NCBI GenBank assembly: GCA_024516155.1
Contig: JAJJXM010000153.1
Location: forward strand, 1 to 31,627
From: Pyronema omphalodes
Lineage: Eukaryota > Ascomycota > Pezizomycetes > Pezizales > Pyronemataceae
Direction of reading: 5' to 3'
DNA: 31,627 nt
How positions within the stretch are numbered: the stretch's first letter is position 1; every line of letters starts with the position of its first letter. Under the pieces are notes generated by a model. That model was not told where the DNA came from and did not search any database. It was given only the letters and a program-made list of their open reading frames with translations. Of the stretch, positions 20,450 to 31,067 are shown piece by piece. Position numbers and translations under genes: made by a program.

Positions 20450-21669
20450 TCCCAGAAAGCCGCATCTATTGCCTTGCATAATTCCCGTATTACAATATCT
20501 TCCAGATTACAATCAGAATCGAGAAGATTTTCAGATAAAACCTATGGTGATACACTTCACAAATGACTCAACCATTTACCGTTCAAAACTTGAACGGCCG
20601 GTGTAAATAACTAGCGTGGGTTGAGATAATGGTTTGTATGTAATCTGTATGGAAATTGATAGGCGATTGAGAAGCCATGACTTGGTCGCTCGACTCCACA
20701 TCTCGCCCCTCATCCTTGCATGCCACAACCTCCTCACGCTCCGCCTAGTATGCCATATACCACGCAAGGCCCGGATAGACCTGTAATCAAATCTTTGTCG
20801 ATACATAGAAGTGGCCGGTGGTTGCATGATAAGCATAGGGGTGGTGGACTAACAGGTCAGAAACGTTCAGCTAGATGGTGATTTCATCATGAAATAAAAA
20901 TCGCCTAACCCAAATGCCAATGCCTGTAATCAAAGATCCCTTTCAAAGCCCAAATGTAGATATGTAGTAGAAATTTCGAAGTTCAAAGGGATATAATATA
21001 AAAAACAAAACTTTCAACGATTCCAAAACGAAATGCATTTTCATTCCCACACAATCAACAAAAAAACAAGCTAAAAACCAGACTAAAACCACTTCTCTTC
21101 CATAGTTTCGATAACTTCAATAACTCCACTAACTTCGATAACTCCACAAACTTCGCTAACCTCGCCAGGATATCACAATCTCTTGACTGGTGCCAAATAT
21201 ATAACCCCTCTGCTGCCTACCATGCCCAATAACTCCACCCTGCATACCCTTCTTCGCCTTGTACCCACTTCCCGTTACAAAAAGTCCGCAATAATAAACA
21301 AATAGCTAACAAGATAAAAAATCATCAAACGCTCCCGACGCCCACGCCACTTACTCCGCGGTAACTTGAACAAACTCAGATAACAAACAAACAAATCATG
21401 ATAAATAAACAATGAACAAAAAAGGAAGGGGAATCAATAATAACATAAACAGCAAACAAGAAGCAATAAACATTGATAAAAAAAAAGGGATAAAGAAAGA
21501 TAAAGATGAAAACCCCCGTGACAATATTCCCAAGTCTGAATGGAGTCCTGTCTTGTCTCCATCAATGATATTCCAAATCACGACCTTGATTATCACTTCA
21601 ACCCAGCTTCTGACCTTGTCGTTCCGATTTGTCTTCGAATTGCGGTCTAAGTTTCAATACCGTTTCATG
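20450..21669. other. Intergenic DNA downstream of the Gag-zinc finger gene
   Basis: About 1.2 kb without a recognised gene, AT-rich, with a short irregular tandem array at 21105-21168. The 3' UTR of the minus-strand Gag-zinc finger gene must lie at the right end. Confidence 0.5.
21105..21168. repeat. Short irregular ~18-bp tandem array
   Basis: About three units built on AACTTCGATAACTCCAC with substitutions, in the DNA downstream of the Gag-zinc finger gene. Confidence 0.65.
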
Positions 21670-23138
21670 CTAGTCAATCGGTACTACCCTTGTCTCCGCG
21701 GCCAGTTGTCCTCCTTCGCCTTTCATCACTACTCCCTCCCTAACGGCCCAATCCACAAACCCTTCATCGGTTTTCCAGTCTCTTCCAGTAGCACCGTTCG
21801 TATAATGTTCACCCACATGATCAACACAAGCCTCCCAACCTCCCTGCCCTTCAAATACCCTGGAACAAAACCCACAGACACTTCTTTCCGGGGGCTTCCT
21901 TCGTTCTTTTTTACACCGCTCCTGGATCTCTCCAGAATTTGCAGGTGCATGCATCCGCTTAAGGTGCTGTCCGAACAAATCCTTTCGGTTGAAGTAAGCC
22001 TTGCGGTTCGCGCAACCAGGAAAATCGCATCGCCAGTAGTAAAGCTGCAGGTGAATATGGTTGATATGGCGCTTCCACTCATTTTTAGAGCTGAAGGTTT
22101 GGCTACAGGATGCGAAACCAAAAAGACAGGTGAAGGGACGACTATCGGTAGTGGGTATGGTAGTGGCGGGGACAGGGGTGGTGGTGGATGAGGCCGGGAC
22201 CAGGGATGTTGACGTGCCCGCAACTACTGGAGCTGCATTGGCTGCACCCGCTGTGGGTACTACAGCTCCATCGGTTGCGCTGTTGGCAACGGGAGTGGAA
22301 TTTCCCGCGTCGGCAGGGAGCACGGGGACGAATCGAGGTTTTCGGGAGCTACGGGATCGTTTCTTATCGACATCGGTTTGGCCGGCTGGGCCAGGTGAGT
22401 GGGGTCTCTTGGATGGTGCGGGCCGCAATGGGGTACTAGGGGAGACATTGATATCTGCGCCTGCTCCTAGCAGTTGTTTCCGGTTTCCTTCCATTGATTG
22501 TACAGGTGTGGATACTGCTGGGAGCTCTTTCTCAGCTTTGAGAAGAGATTCTTTGACTTCCTTCAGCGTATAACCTCCACGTTTACCCAGCATGTCTACC
22601 ATCTCTCTGTAGCGCTCCTCCACCCCAATTAGAATAGCATCGCAAACTTCATTATCGTCTATTCCGGTGTATGATTCTTGTAGCTGTTTTGCTACAGCTT
22701 CTTTGCGGTCAAGGTACGCGCGAATCGACTCCCCGAGTTTCTGGGGGAGGTACAGGTCCCGGCGTAGCTGCAGCCGAGAGGGGGTGTGATGTTGCTGGGA
22801 TCGAACAAGCGTTTGAAGGTTTCCCAAGCAGCCTTTCCATCGTCTTTACAGTGGGCGACATGGGCTTGCAAAGACGGGTCAATATTGATGATTAAGAGGT
22901 CGTAGGCGAGCTCATTGCGTTCAGCGTATGCGAGGTCTGTGGAGGTTGAGAATTCGGATTCCCATGCTGATGAACCCAATGCCATGGGCTTCGAAGGATT
23001 GTGAGTCTCCTTGCCGTCAACGAGCTTCCATAGCCCTTTGCTATTCAGAAGCGACTTCAGAGATTGTCGCCAGATGGGGTAGTTTTGGGGGCCGGTTAAG
23101 GCGGGGACCATGGGGTCGTTTGCGGCGGAGGCGGCCAT
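21670..23138 (-). CDS. Copia-type Gag domain fused to three C2H2 zinc fingers (one frameshift)
   Basis: Two modules in one reading path of about 489 residues. Residues ~10-205 match copia-type Gag: PALTGPQNYPIWRQSLKSLL, WKLVDG, AWETFKRLFDP, then LQLRRDLYLPQKLGESIRAY and a helical tail. A Pro/Ser/Thr/Ala-rich linker with a basic patch (DKKRSRSSRKPR) follows. Residues ~338-445 hold three zinc fingers: Cys338/345 with His358/363, Cys371/376 with His392/397, and Cys422/425 with His441/445. This finger layout, with WKRH, YYWRC and VCGFC, is common in fungal C2H2 proteins. No protease, integrase, reverse transcriptase or LTR is seen nearby, so this is probably a captured gag gene, perhaps nuclear and nucleic-acid binding. 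The join between the halves needs one extra base in the G5 run at 22780-22784; with it the frame is 490 codons. Start is the ATG at 23138, before the Gag block. Confidence 0.75.
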
Positions 23139-23334
23139 GGCGGGGACGTTGCTAATTAGCAGACATAGGGGGGGGAACAAGTCAAAGCCTGGTCGGGCTG
23201 TGGTGTTGGGAGGAGGTGACAGCCTGAGATGGTGGAAGGAGGGGATGGTGACAGCCTTTGAAAGAGGGGGCGATTGACTTGGAGCTAGCGGGTTGATAGC
23301 AACAAGGTTGGCGAGAGGGCGTCTAGCACTCACT

Positions 23335-23361
23335 AGCTGCACCAGCTGCACCAGCTACACC
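23335..23361. repeat. Three 9-bp copies of AGCTGCACC
   Basis: Two perfect tandem copies and one with a single change (AGCTACACC), about 200 bp upstream of the Gag-zinc finger start codon. Confidence 0.7.
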
Positions 23362-24346
23362 ACAGTAAGCAAGCAAGTCGCGATCGATGATGAAAACTGC
23401 TTTCAAGAGAATTCCCAGATAAATTCGGCCAGGAAGCTGGTAAAGAAAGCGGGGATAGACAAACTTGGACCACACAGTTGGACGAAATGGACTAAAATCT
23501 TGCCCGGCTATCCGCATGCACTGAAGCGAACTCGTCCAATGGAAAATGCATTTCAAGAACTGCCATGCTTCACATTCAGCAGTTGCAGACAAGGCAAATG
23601 CCCGCCAATGACCGGTTGGCCTTGATATGCCGGACAACATGCTCTCTCTGATAAGGCAAGCTCGAAGCTGCAACACACGCAATCCAGTTCCAATTGCCTG
23701 ACGGATATTCTGATATTTTCACGGCTGCCTTGTGGTAAACCAATTGGCACCATATCCTACCCCTCTTGCTTTTCACAAAGTTGTTTGCTTGCGTCCGCCG
23801 CAGTCCAGCCTCACGCCTTCCTGGCTGTATTATCCATCATGCATACGACATGCAAGGCGATAAGTGGTCTGGTGTCTGAGGGCCTGGTCGGAGGTGATAT
23901 CAATTTCCAGCCCGGCTTGTGCAAAAGGTAAATTCTCAATTGGCTGACCATACGGTATCTATTATCGCCGTACAGGCGGTATCTTGAAGCGAATTTTGTA
24001 ATTGGTCCAACAGCCCGGACGGGCCACCATAGCCGTGCATCAGCAGGCCAGTCGCACGAATAATGGGTAAATTCCAGCCTGTAAGGGCTTAAGAATCCTG
24101 AAGCGTGCTTGCTCGTTCGCGAGCTGCAAAACCTTGATGGAACCTTGGTGACTACCTGGGGATCTGGTGACACCCCACTTGCGGCAGACGGAGTCTGTTT
24201 CTCGACGACGTCTGACCAGTCCGATACTTATCCCTCATTCCCCAAGTCCTCAATCTTCAACGGCAGTGTAACCTCTGCGAGGCGAGGGCCGTATCCACAA
24301 AGATGAGGAGTGATATGTCAAGGCTGGGATACCTATGGCCACGATC

Positions 24347-24371
24347 GGGCGGGGGTGGCGGTGGGTGGGGG
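24347..24371 (+). other. G-quadruplex-capable motif
   Basis: The plus strand has four G-runs of 3, 5, 3 and 5 with spacers of 1, 6 and 1 nt, which fits the G3+N1-7 pattern. More G-runs follow to about 24425. It is about 1.2 kb upstream of the Gag-zinc finger gene. Confidence 0.6.
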
Positions 24372-25795
24372 TATAACAGGTGCATATCGGTGGGCGGTTA
24401 TATCGGGGGGGTTGGATATGGGCCATGAGCGGTGTGAGAACAAAATCGGGCGCTTGGGGCCGTGCCTGGCCGAGGCTGAAGCTGTATGACAAGCATGTGC
24501 ACTATCCCATCATGTCTCTCACTCGAATGAGATGATGCGCATGATCACCGGCCATGACGCTCTAAGATAGATCAGACGTCATGCATAACGGATTGGTTTC
24601 TTTACAGAAAAGGTAAATTACCGGCGATCAGTTGCTCGTTATCGTTAGGAATTTTGTCGAACCGTGATGTGAATGGACGAAAGTGGAGAATGGTGGAGTT
24701 GTGTGTCAATTCAGGTACAGGAGAGTACAGACCAACAGCTGCTGACTACTAATAGCGGCGGCCAACTGCCAAGACAGAATTTGCGCAGATTAAATGCAGG
24801 CCGCAACGAGCTCGGGAGCCCGCGGATCCCACTGTCTGCGTTGTCAGCTATCCCAAGGGCCATGAGATTTATATGAGTACCGATGTTTGCGTGCACAAAA
24901 AATTGAAATATCCGTATGAGTTGGGGGACTGGTGTACTGGCATTTCTTGCTGAAGGCTGAGCCAGCAACCGAATGAGAGTCTGGAGCTACCACCAATAAT
25001 TCATGCGGCAGATTTAAAATCCAGAATTCCATATTATCTCTAGCTAAATCAGCATGATTACTCACTGAGTAGTGGTCTGAACAGCACGAGCTCCCTCAGA
25101 AAGCCCCCAAAGATAGACGGTGCATGCGTCTGCAGCAGTCAGTTCCAAGAAACATTCGTCGTAATGACGCCCAAGTTTCCGAGTATGTCATCAATTGGTT
25201 TATCATAGGCTGTTTGCATGTTTGCACCTCGATTTGCACGACAACTTGCACTTTACTTTGACCGAAGGAAGTGCAATTGGGGAATGCTGTCTACCGAGTC
25301 TGCAGCTGCCTGCTCCATGTACAAAAGTGGAGACTCATAAATGCCACTAAGGCTGAGACTCGGAGAATTTCTGTAGAAAGGACTTGGGTAACGGAGTCTA
25401 TGTGCCTCCTGGGGAGAGTTTGCTGTGGGTTCATAGGTGATCACTCGAAAACTAAGCCGGGTCCAGGAGCTTTATATTTGAAACAGTCACATTCAAATTT
25501 CCACCCCCAACATCAAAACGTCATCTCCTGAAAAAAAAGAAAGTATGATGGTCAAAATACATAATCTCCTGTATTTGTAGCAGAACGTCTAAGCCGAGAA
25601 TGCTCGTTGAGCGAATCAGTGGCTACCGAATGTAGACGAGTTTTCCAATCCTTGGCGTTTAGTCCTTATATAAAAGCTTTGTTTTCCCATACATGAACGA
25701 GTCAATCATCGAGAACCCTGAAAGATCTTGCCTTGTACCAAGTAGTAGAAAGGAGAAAAAGGGTCTGAAGGACACTATCATAGGCGTTACTTTAA

Positions 25796-26238
25796 TTAGG
25801 AACCAGAAACGAGCAATGGAAAAGCTAGTAGTAGTTCGATGATGATGGAATTCGTTGGAAAAGGGGAGTCGTCCCAAATGTTTTCTGAAGGTAACTGTAG
25901 TATTTCATAAAACCAAACGGGACTGCAAAATATACATCCCAAGAAAAATGTTATCATATTGAGCACCCGAATACGATGAGTTTCCACAAATAGTTCTGTT
26001 AACTGTCGCTTGCCCAGCTTCAACGCACCAGGCCGTTTTCCGAAACTCTTGGAGATATCTTCCAGCAATACTAGTCTCTTCTTAACATTATCGATATCAT
26101 CGTAACATGATTTGTATTTGATACCTTCTGTTACAACCGTACCAGCCCGTCCGTCCAATCCCCTGCAATAATCTCCGGATTGTTACATTGATTTGTATCA
26201 GCCAGATATTTATCATAAACAACATTTCCAATATTCAT
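25796..26238 (-). other. Unrecognised ~147-residue reading path, possible broken gene
   Basis: An ATG frame (MNIGNVVYDKYLADTNQCNN...) runs from 26238, and a second frame continues with GRAGTVVTEGIKYKS, DDIDNVKKRLVLLEDISKSF and GKRPGALKLGKRQLTELF. Adding one G to the GGGG run at about 26159-26162 makes the two continuous: 148 codons including stop. The N-terminal two thirds look like an ordinary soluble helical protein. The end has two hydrophobic stretches (MITFFLGCIFCS and IIIELLLAFPLLV) that could be membrane segments or read-through intron. I do not recognise a family. It may be a decayed gene fragment, as it lies beside a hAT insertion. Confidence 0.35.
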
Positions 26239-26351
26239 GAGTTTCAATCTTTAAGGGCTTTTGTGCTTTAGGATGGGGTTTATGAATTCCTAATGTTATA
26301 ACACCTGACCACTGACTGTCATTTGTAGCTTGGTAGTATCATATGCTGGAG

Positions 26352-26359
26352 CTTGGGGG
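26352..26359. repeat. Left 8-bp target-site duplication of the hAT element
   Basis: CTTGGGGG directly precedes the element and is repeated exactly after it at 27134-27141. Eight base pairs is the duplication length made by hAT transposases. Confidence 0.9.
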
Positions 26360-27133
26360 CAGACCTCCCAACCGTATAGCCAGTTTACCGGGTAAAATCG
26401 TAAACCAGGTAAACTGAACTGACAATTCACAGTTAGTTGGTGCAGTTTTGGTGTCCCGGATAGACAGTTGGTTCAGTTTTCAGGGGTCCATAGAACCAGG
26501 TAACTGCAGTGCACTGATTAAACGGACTCGATAAATACAAACCAGTTTAACCGCATCGGGAACCAGTGCATGCAGGAATAAATACTGTATTCAACCTCGT
26601 TTGAACCCACCGGTGGCCGAGCCTGCCAGTACCTCAACCCTCCTCATTTCACCAGCTTCTGGTAACCAGATTTCCTAGCCTTGACAAAATGGCGGTGAAC
26701 ATTCTCTCAGTTCTCGCGATGACTGCCACGTCTGGGCTGCTGTTTTCCAAATGCAAGCGGATCATTATATCGGACCGCCATTTAATGCAGGCAAATACTC
26801 TGGAAGTCATTGAGGGGCTCAAGAGCTTCATTTGTAGGCGTCAGTTGTGATTTCTGAGGACCAAATTAGGATAGAAGTTTTTTATGCATGCACTGAATGA
26901 TATTTATTTCCCCTTCATAAACCAGTTCCTCCGGACAAACCAGTTTTCGCAGTTTTGAACAGTTCACCTGGTTTGCCAAGCCTTGCATTCAGTTAACTGG
27001 TTTTCGCAGTTTAACCAGTTTATATTACTGACAGTAAACTGAACTGGGTGGCCGTACAGTTCTCATATTCCAACAGTTCGTACAGTCCGTTTTGGTCGTC
27101 ATTTTAAACTGGTTTGTACGACTGGGAGGTCTG
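26360..27133 (+). mobile_element. hAT-family DNA transposon, internally deleted, with intact ends
   Basis: The 774-bp element begins CAGACCTCCCAACCGTA and ends with the inverted counterpart TACGACTGGGAGGTCTG. The similarity runs on into CCAGTTTA, giving imperfect inverted repeats of about 28 bp. Perfect 8-bp target duplications flank it. It keeps only the C-terminal end of a transposase (26641-26850). Both ends are crowded with AACCAGTTT-type subterminal motifs in direct and inverted order, which in hAT elements are typical transposase binding sites. The intact duplication suggests a fairly recent insertion that needed a transposase supplied from elsewhere. Confidence 0.88.
26641..26850 (+). 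pseudogene. hAT transposase C-terminal dimerisation domain fragment
   Basis: The frame ending at the TGA 26848-26850 reads FPSLDKMAVNILSVLAM, then LLFSKCKRIIISDRHL, then NTLEVIEGLKSFICRRQL. This is the order of the hAT dimerisation region: a helix ending in the SIPAM-like word, an FS motif, a D-R word, and the EALECLK-like helix. The residue before FS, usually part of a SAEPER-like motif, is altered (TATSGL). The open frame can start at the ATG 26689 but lacks every catalytic residue. It is a relic inside the deletion derivative. Confidence 0.8.
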
Positions 27134-27141
27134 CTTGGGGG
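27134..27141. repeat. Right 8-bp target-site duplication of the hAT element
   Basis: CTTGGGGG, identical to 26352-26359 and immediately after the right inverted repeat. Confidence 0.9.
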
Positions 27142-28640
27142 CTGCGGTTTAAAGAATATTTCTTTTGATTTGTATTTCTTTCAACTGAGTACAGTTTACA
27201 TGTCGGTACAGTTATAGAAGCAGCTAGTAGATAGAACTACCTCGTTACATCACTTGTAGACTTGGTATCATGGAGGTTTGTGGTGAACTCTAGCTCTATT
27301 ACTGGCTATTAACATACGGAATGCCAAATAGTCTACTCGAGGACAGACCAATCATCACAACCCACTGAGAATTGACATATATCCACCAAGTACTGATAGA
27401 AACATATTTATGAATCTGGAGGATTTAAAGCATTTGGAGTACCAACGTGAATGTGTTTACATATGTACTATACTTTCTGCCTCTGCTCTCTGCGCAGTAA
27501 TTCAGTGATATTCCGTGAAGCACTCGTTTTGAGCTGTTCTTGTCTCTCCTCACCCTCCTTACAGGCTTCTTTGTTTATTCAAGTGGGGAGATAAGTCATG
27601 GTGAATCATCAATATACTGTAATGCGTGGTATCAGCCGGGATAAAAATTTCCCGAGATTGACGTGATTGATGTTCGATCACCGGAAATTTCCGATAAATT
27701 GTATGATATCAGATTGAGTTATAGGTTGCCTGCTTACTCAATGTTTATCTGATATAGACGTCGATAATATTGTAGCATCATATGTGATTCTTTAACACAG
27801 CTCTGCTTCCCGCGAAATCCCGCCACTGCATTCTTTAGATCCATCTCTTATTCCAATTTCACCTCACAGCGGGCTTTGTATTCCGCATTTATTGACTTAA
27901 AGCCCGGAGAGTTGGTAACTGATACCTTCTTAACGGGCATATCGAGTAATGTTAATTTGTATCCGTCGTTTGGTGCACTCTTGGCACGGGCTTTGTCCCG
28001 GTTTTTATATCAAGTCTATCAAGTAGATGTGCGATGGATAAATAGTTAAGCCCTAAGCCTACAGCTCAGATGTTCTCTTCGGATGTCACCGTGAGATTCA
28101 CCGGAGCGGGTAATGTGTTGATAATGCGTGCGCAGCGCAGATCCAGCGGGGAAAGAAGAAGCTCAAAAGCTTATTTCGGCAGCCCAGTAGAGAGCTGCCA
28201 GATATGCGAGCCATTGACAGCCCCACTTTTGGGGATGCTTTGACATTAGATCTACCGAGGCGATCATAAGAAGTCGTGCTGTCTGGAAATGGCAACTTTA
28301 TGGATCAATATGGCAAGGTATTCTATCATCGAATCATTGATAACATCGACAGATGAACTGATCTTTCAATTTCTTGCTCAATTTCGCAGCTCGCTATTTT
28401 CTATTGATAAAACACTCAATTCTTAACCGATGTTCTATTCCCTGAGGATTATCAATTATCCTCCGCAAAATTCCCGGTAACAGAAGGTGGACCCGCCGGC
28501 CAAACTCCGACGCGGTCAAAGCAACCCTAAACCTCACGTGAGCTTGCGCAATGACGTTACAATTCGATATCTCCACAATTTGTATGCTCACGGCGCAACA
28601 ACCCGCAATATACCATTCCGGGAACCCAGAACTCCGCGAG
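27142..28640. other. Intergenic DNA without a recognised gene
   Basis: About 1.5 kb, AT-rich, no coding block recognised. It includes a 12-bp perfect palindrome CGGAAATTTCCG at 27682-27693. The right end is the upstream region of the peptidase gene. Confidence 0.5.
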
Positions 28641-28652
28641 TGGGATATACCT

Positions 28653-28659
28653 ATATAAT
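28653..28659 (+). promoter_or_regulatory. Possible TATA box of the M28 peptidase gene
   Basis: TATATAA lies 54 bp upstream of the ATG at 28713, followed by a CT-rich stretch (CCTCTCCCCACCC) where fungal transcription often starts. The ATG context (CACAATGAC) has a favourable A at -3. Confidence 0.4.
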
Positions 28660-28712
28660 AGACCTCTCCCCACCCATTTGTGGACCGTCGACAACATCTT
28701 GACACCAGCACA

Positions 28713-31067
28713 ATGACGTCCCTAAAAGAGCTGGAAGCGCACCAACAGCTCTTATCGAACTACCCTGAATATTCGCAACCTAGACAACCAAAGAAACGCG
28801 TCTTCAAACGCGCCCTCACTGGAGCTATTGGCGCGGGTCTTCTCTACGTTGCTCTTGCGCTTTTTATTTTCCCGGACCTTCCTTTCCCCGGCGGTGGATA
28901 TGACAAGCTTGTCGGTCGCGACCAACCTGCGACGTCATGGCACGAGAAACGCGTCCCAATTGAAGTGCTAAATGAAATCATGATGGCTACTCCGGATGTG
29001 GAAAAGATCAAGGAGAGCAGCTACTACTATACCCAGGCTCCTCATCTTGGGGGAAAGAATTTAACGCAGATGGAGTGGACGAGGGATCTGTGGGAGAGCT
29101 ATGGAATTAAGAGCGAGATTGTGTCATATGATATGTATGCCAATTATCCTAAGGGTCATAGATTAGGCATGGTGAAGGCCTCTGGTGAATTAATCTACGA
29201 GGCGAAGCTGGAGGAGGATATCTTTAAGGAGGACCCAACCTCGTCGCACCCTGATAGGATCCCGACGTTCCACGGATACTCCGCGAGGTAAGCTCTCTAA
29301 TAGCTGTCTTAAGCTTCATTTCTAACTCGGTGTAGCGGTAACGTAACTGCCGAATTCGTATACGCTAATTACGGAACCTTCGCCGACTACGCAGACCTCC
29401 AAGCTGCCGGTATTGACTTCAAGGGCAAAATTGTTCTCTGTCGTTACGGGGGTATTTTCCGTGGTTTAAAGGTCAAGCGTGCTGAGGAACTCGGCGCCAT
29501 CGGAGTTGTGCTTTTCACCGACCCCGGTGATGATAATGGCATCACCGAACTCGCTGGATATGCCGCCTATCCCGAGGGACCCGCCAGAGCCCCCTCTTCC
29601 GTTCAGCGTGGGAGTGTGCAGTACCTGTCAATGCAACCAGGTGACCCCACTACTCCCGGCTACGCATCCAAACCTGGTGCCCCTCGTCAGGACCCTCAAC
29701 ATTTCATCCCATCTATCCCTTCTCTTCCCATCTCCTACGAAGCTGCTATCCCCATTTTGAAACAGCTTAATGGCCATGGACCTTCTGCAAAGGAATTCAA
29801 GAGATCACAATGGCAGACTGGAGGGCTCTGGCACAAGGGTGTAGACTACTCTATCGGTCCCGCGCCTGGTATTCAGCTCAACCTTTACAACGAGCAAGAA
29901 TACGTCACTACCCCCTTCTGGAACGTCATTGGAAAGATCCCAGGTTATATCAAAGACGAGACTGTCATTCTTGGTAACCACCACGACGCCTGGATCGTCG
30001 GTGGAGCCGGTGACCCCAACTCTGGTTCCGCCGCCTTGAATGAGGTTGCGAGATCTTTCGGAAAGATGCAAGAAGCCGGATGGAAACCCGCTCGTACTAT
30101 CGTGCTTGCTTCTTGGGACGGAGAAGAGTATGGACTCTTGGGATCTACTGAATGGGTGGAAGACCATGCTAAAGAACTCGCCAACGGAGCTTTAGCCTAT
30201 CTTAACGTCGATGTAGCTGCCACCTCATTTGATTTTGCTGCTGGTGCAAACCCTCTTCTTGATGGGCTTCTTCACCGTGCCACCGCAAAGATCGTTGATC
30301 CCGAGTCAGCAAGCCAAGGCAACATCTCAACCACAGTACACGATGTTTGGTCCAAGAAAATTGCCACTCTAGGATCTGGTTCTGATTACACAGCTTTCCA
30401 AGATTTCTTGGGTATCCCATCTATCGATATGGGATTCAGTGACTACTCCAAGACCAAGACTGTTTACCACTACCACTCCAACTATGATTCCTTTGCATGG
30501 ATGGAGCGTTTTGGAGACCCTGGATTCCGTTACCACGTGGCAGTTGCTAAGATTTGGGGATTGATTGCTTTGGAGCTCTCAGAGAGTAGCGTTGTACCTT
30601 TCTCTGCCTCTAACTACGCCTCTGGTTTGAAGAGTTACTTGAACAAAATCCAGTCCAGCCTTCCGCCCAGTACCGACTCAGGCTTGACTACAGCTTTAGG
30701 AAACCTTCAACAAACTATTGATTCCTTTGCTGCCGTATCAAAGGACTATGACGAGAAAGCAGCTCGTCTTGCAGAGGCTCTTAGCCGTCCTCAACCTCTC
30801 TGGCATAGGGTTTTGCTTTGGTATAAAGCCAGGAAAATCAACACTGGATACAAGTTTCTCGACCGTGCTTTCTGTTATGATAAGGGATTGGATGAGAGAG
30901 GCTGGTTTAAGCATGTTGTTTATGCTCCTGGAAAATGGACTGGATATGCAGGAGACACCTTCCCGGGTATTGTGGAGAATATTGGGGATAAGGATTGGGA
31001 AGGCGCTAAACGCTGGGTGGGAATCGTTGAGGATGCTATTAATAGGGCCAAGAAGACCCTCGAATAA
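28713..31067 (+). CDS. M28 zinc peptidase, glutamate carboxypeptidase II / Vps70 type, single-pass membrane
   Basis: Two exons, 28713-29287 and 29336-31067, with a 48-nt intron (GTAAGC...GTGTAG) and no frame break; 768 residues, near the usual 700-800 for the family. A short cytoplasmic tail with a basic KKRVFKR is followed by one transmembrane segment at about residues 36-53, giving a type II membrane protein. A PA-type domain (NYGTFADYADLQAAG, GKIVLCRYGG) precedes the peptidase. Zinc and catalytic residues by alignment with human GCPII: His407 (HHDAW), Asp418 (GDPNSGSA), Glu455 and Glu456 (WDGEEYG), Asp484 (LNVD), His572 (HSNYDS). All are present, so activity is likely. The C-terminus is the helical transferrin-receptor-like dimerisation domain. 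Relatives are yeast Vps70 and Tre1/Tre2, which act in vacuolar sorting. The substrate is unknown. Confidence 0.93.

Larger units (their letters stand above)
23139..25795. other. Intergenic DNA without a recognised gene
   Basis: About 2.7 kb. Frames are short on both strands and none has a recognised domain. The region just right of 23138 must hold the promoter of the Gag-zinc finger gene. It includes a three-copy AGCTGCACC repeat (23335-23361) and a G-rich patch (24347-24371). Confidence 0.5.

Noticed and set aside
21412..22191. 259-codon plus-strand frame
   Set aside because: It is antisense to the zinc-finger half of the Gag fusion, which has recognisable Cys/His pairs. The plus frame has none.
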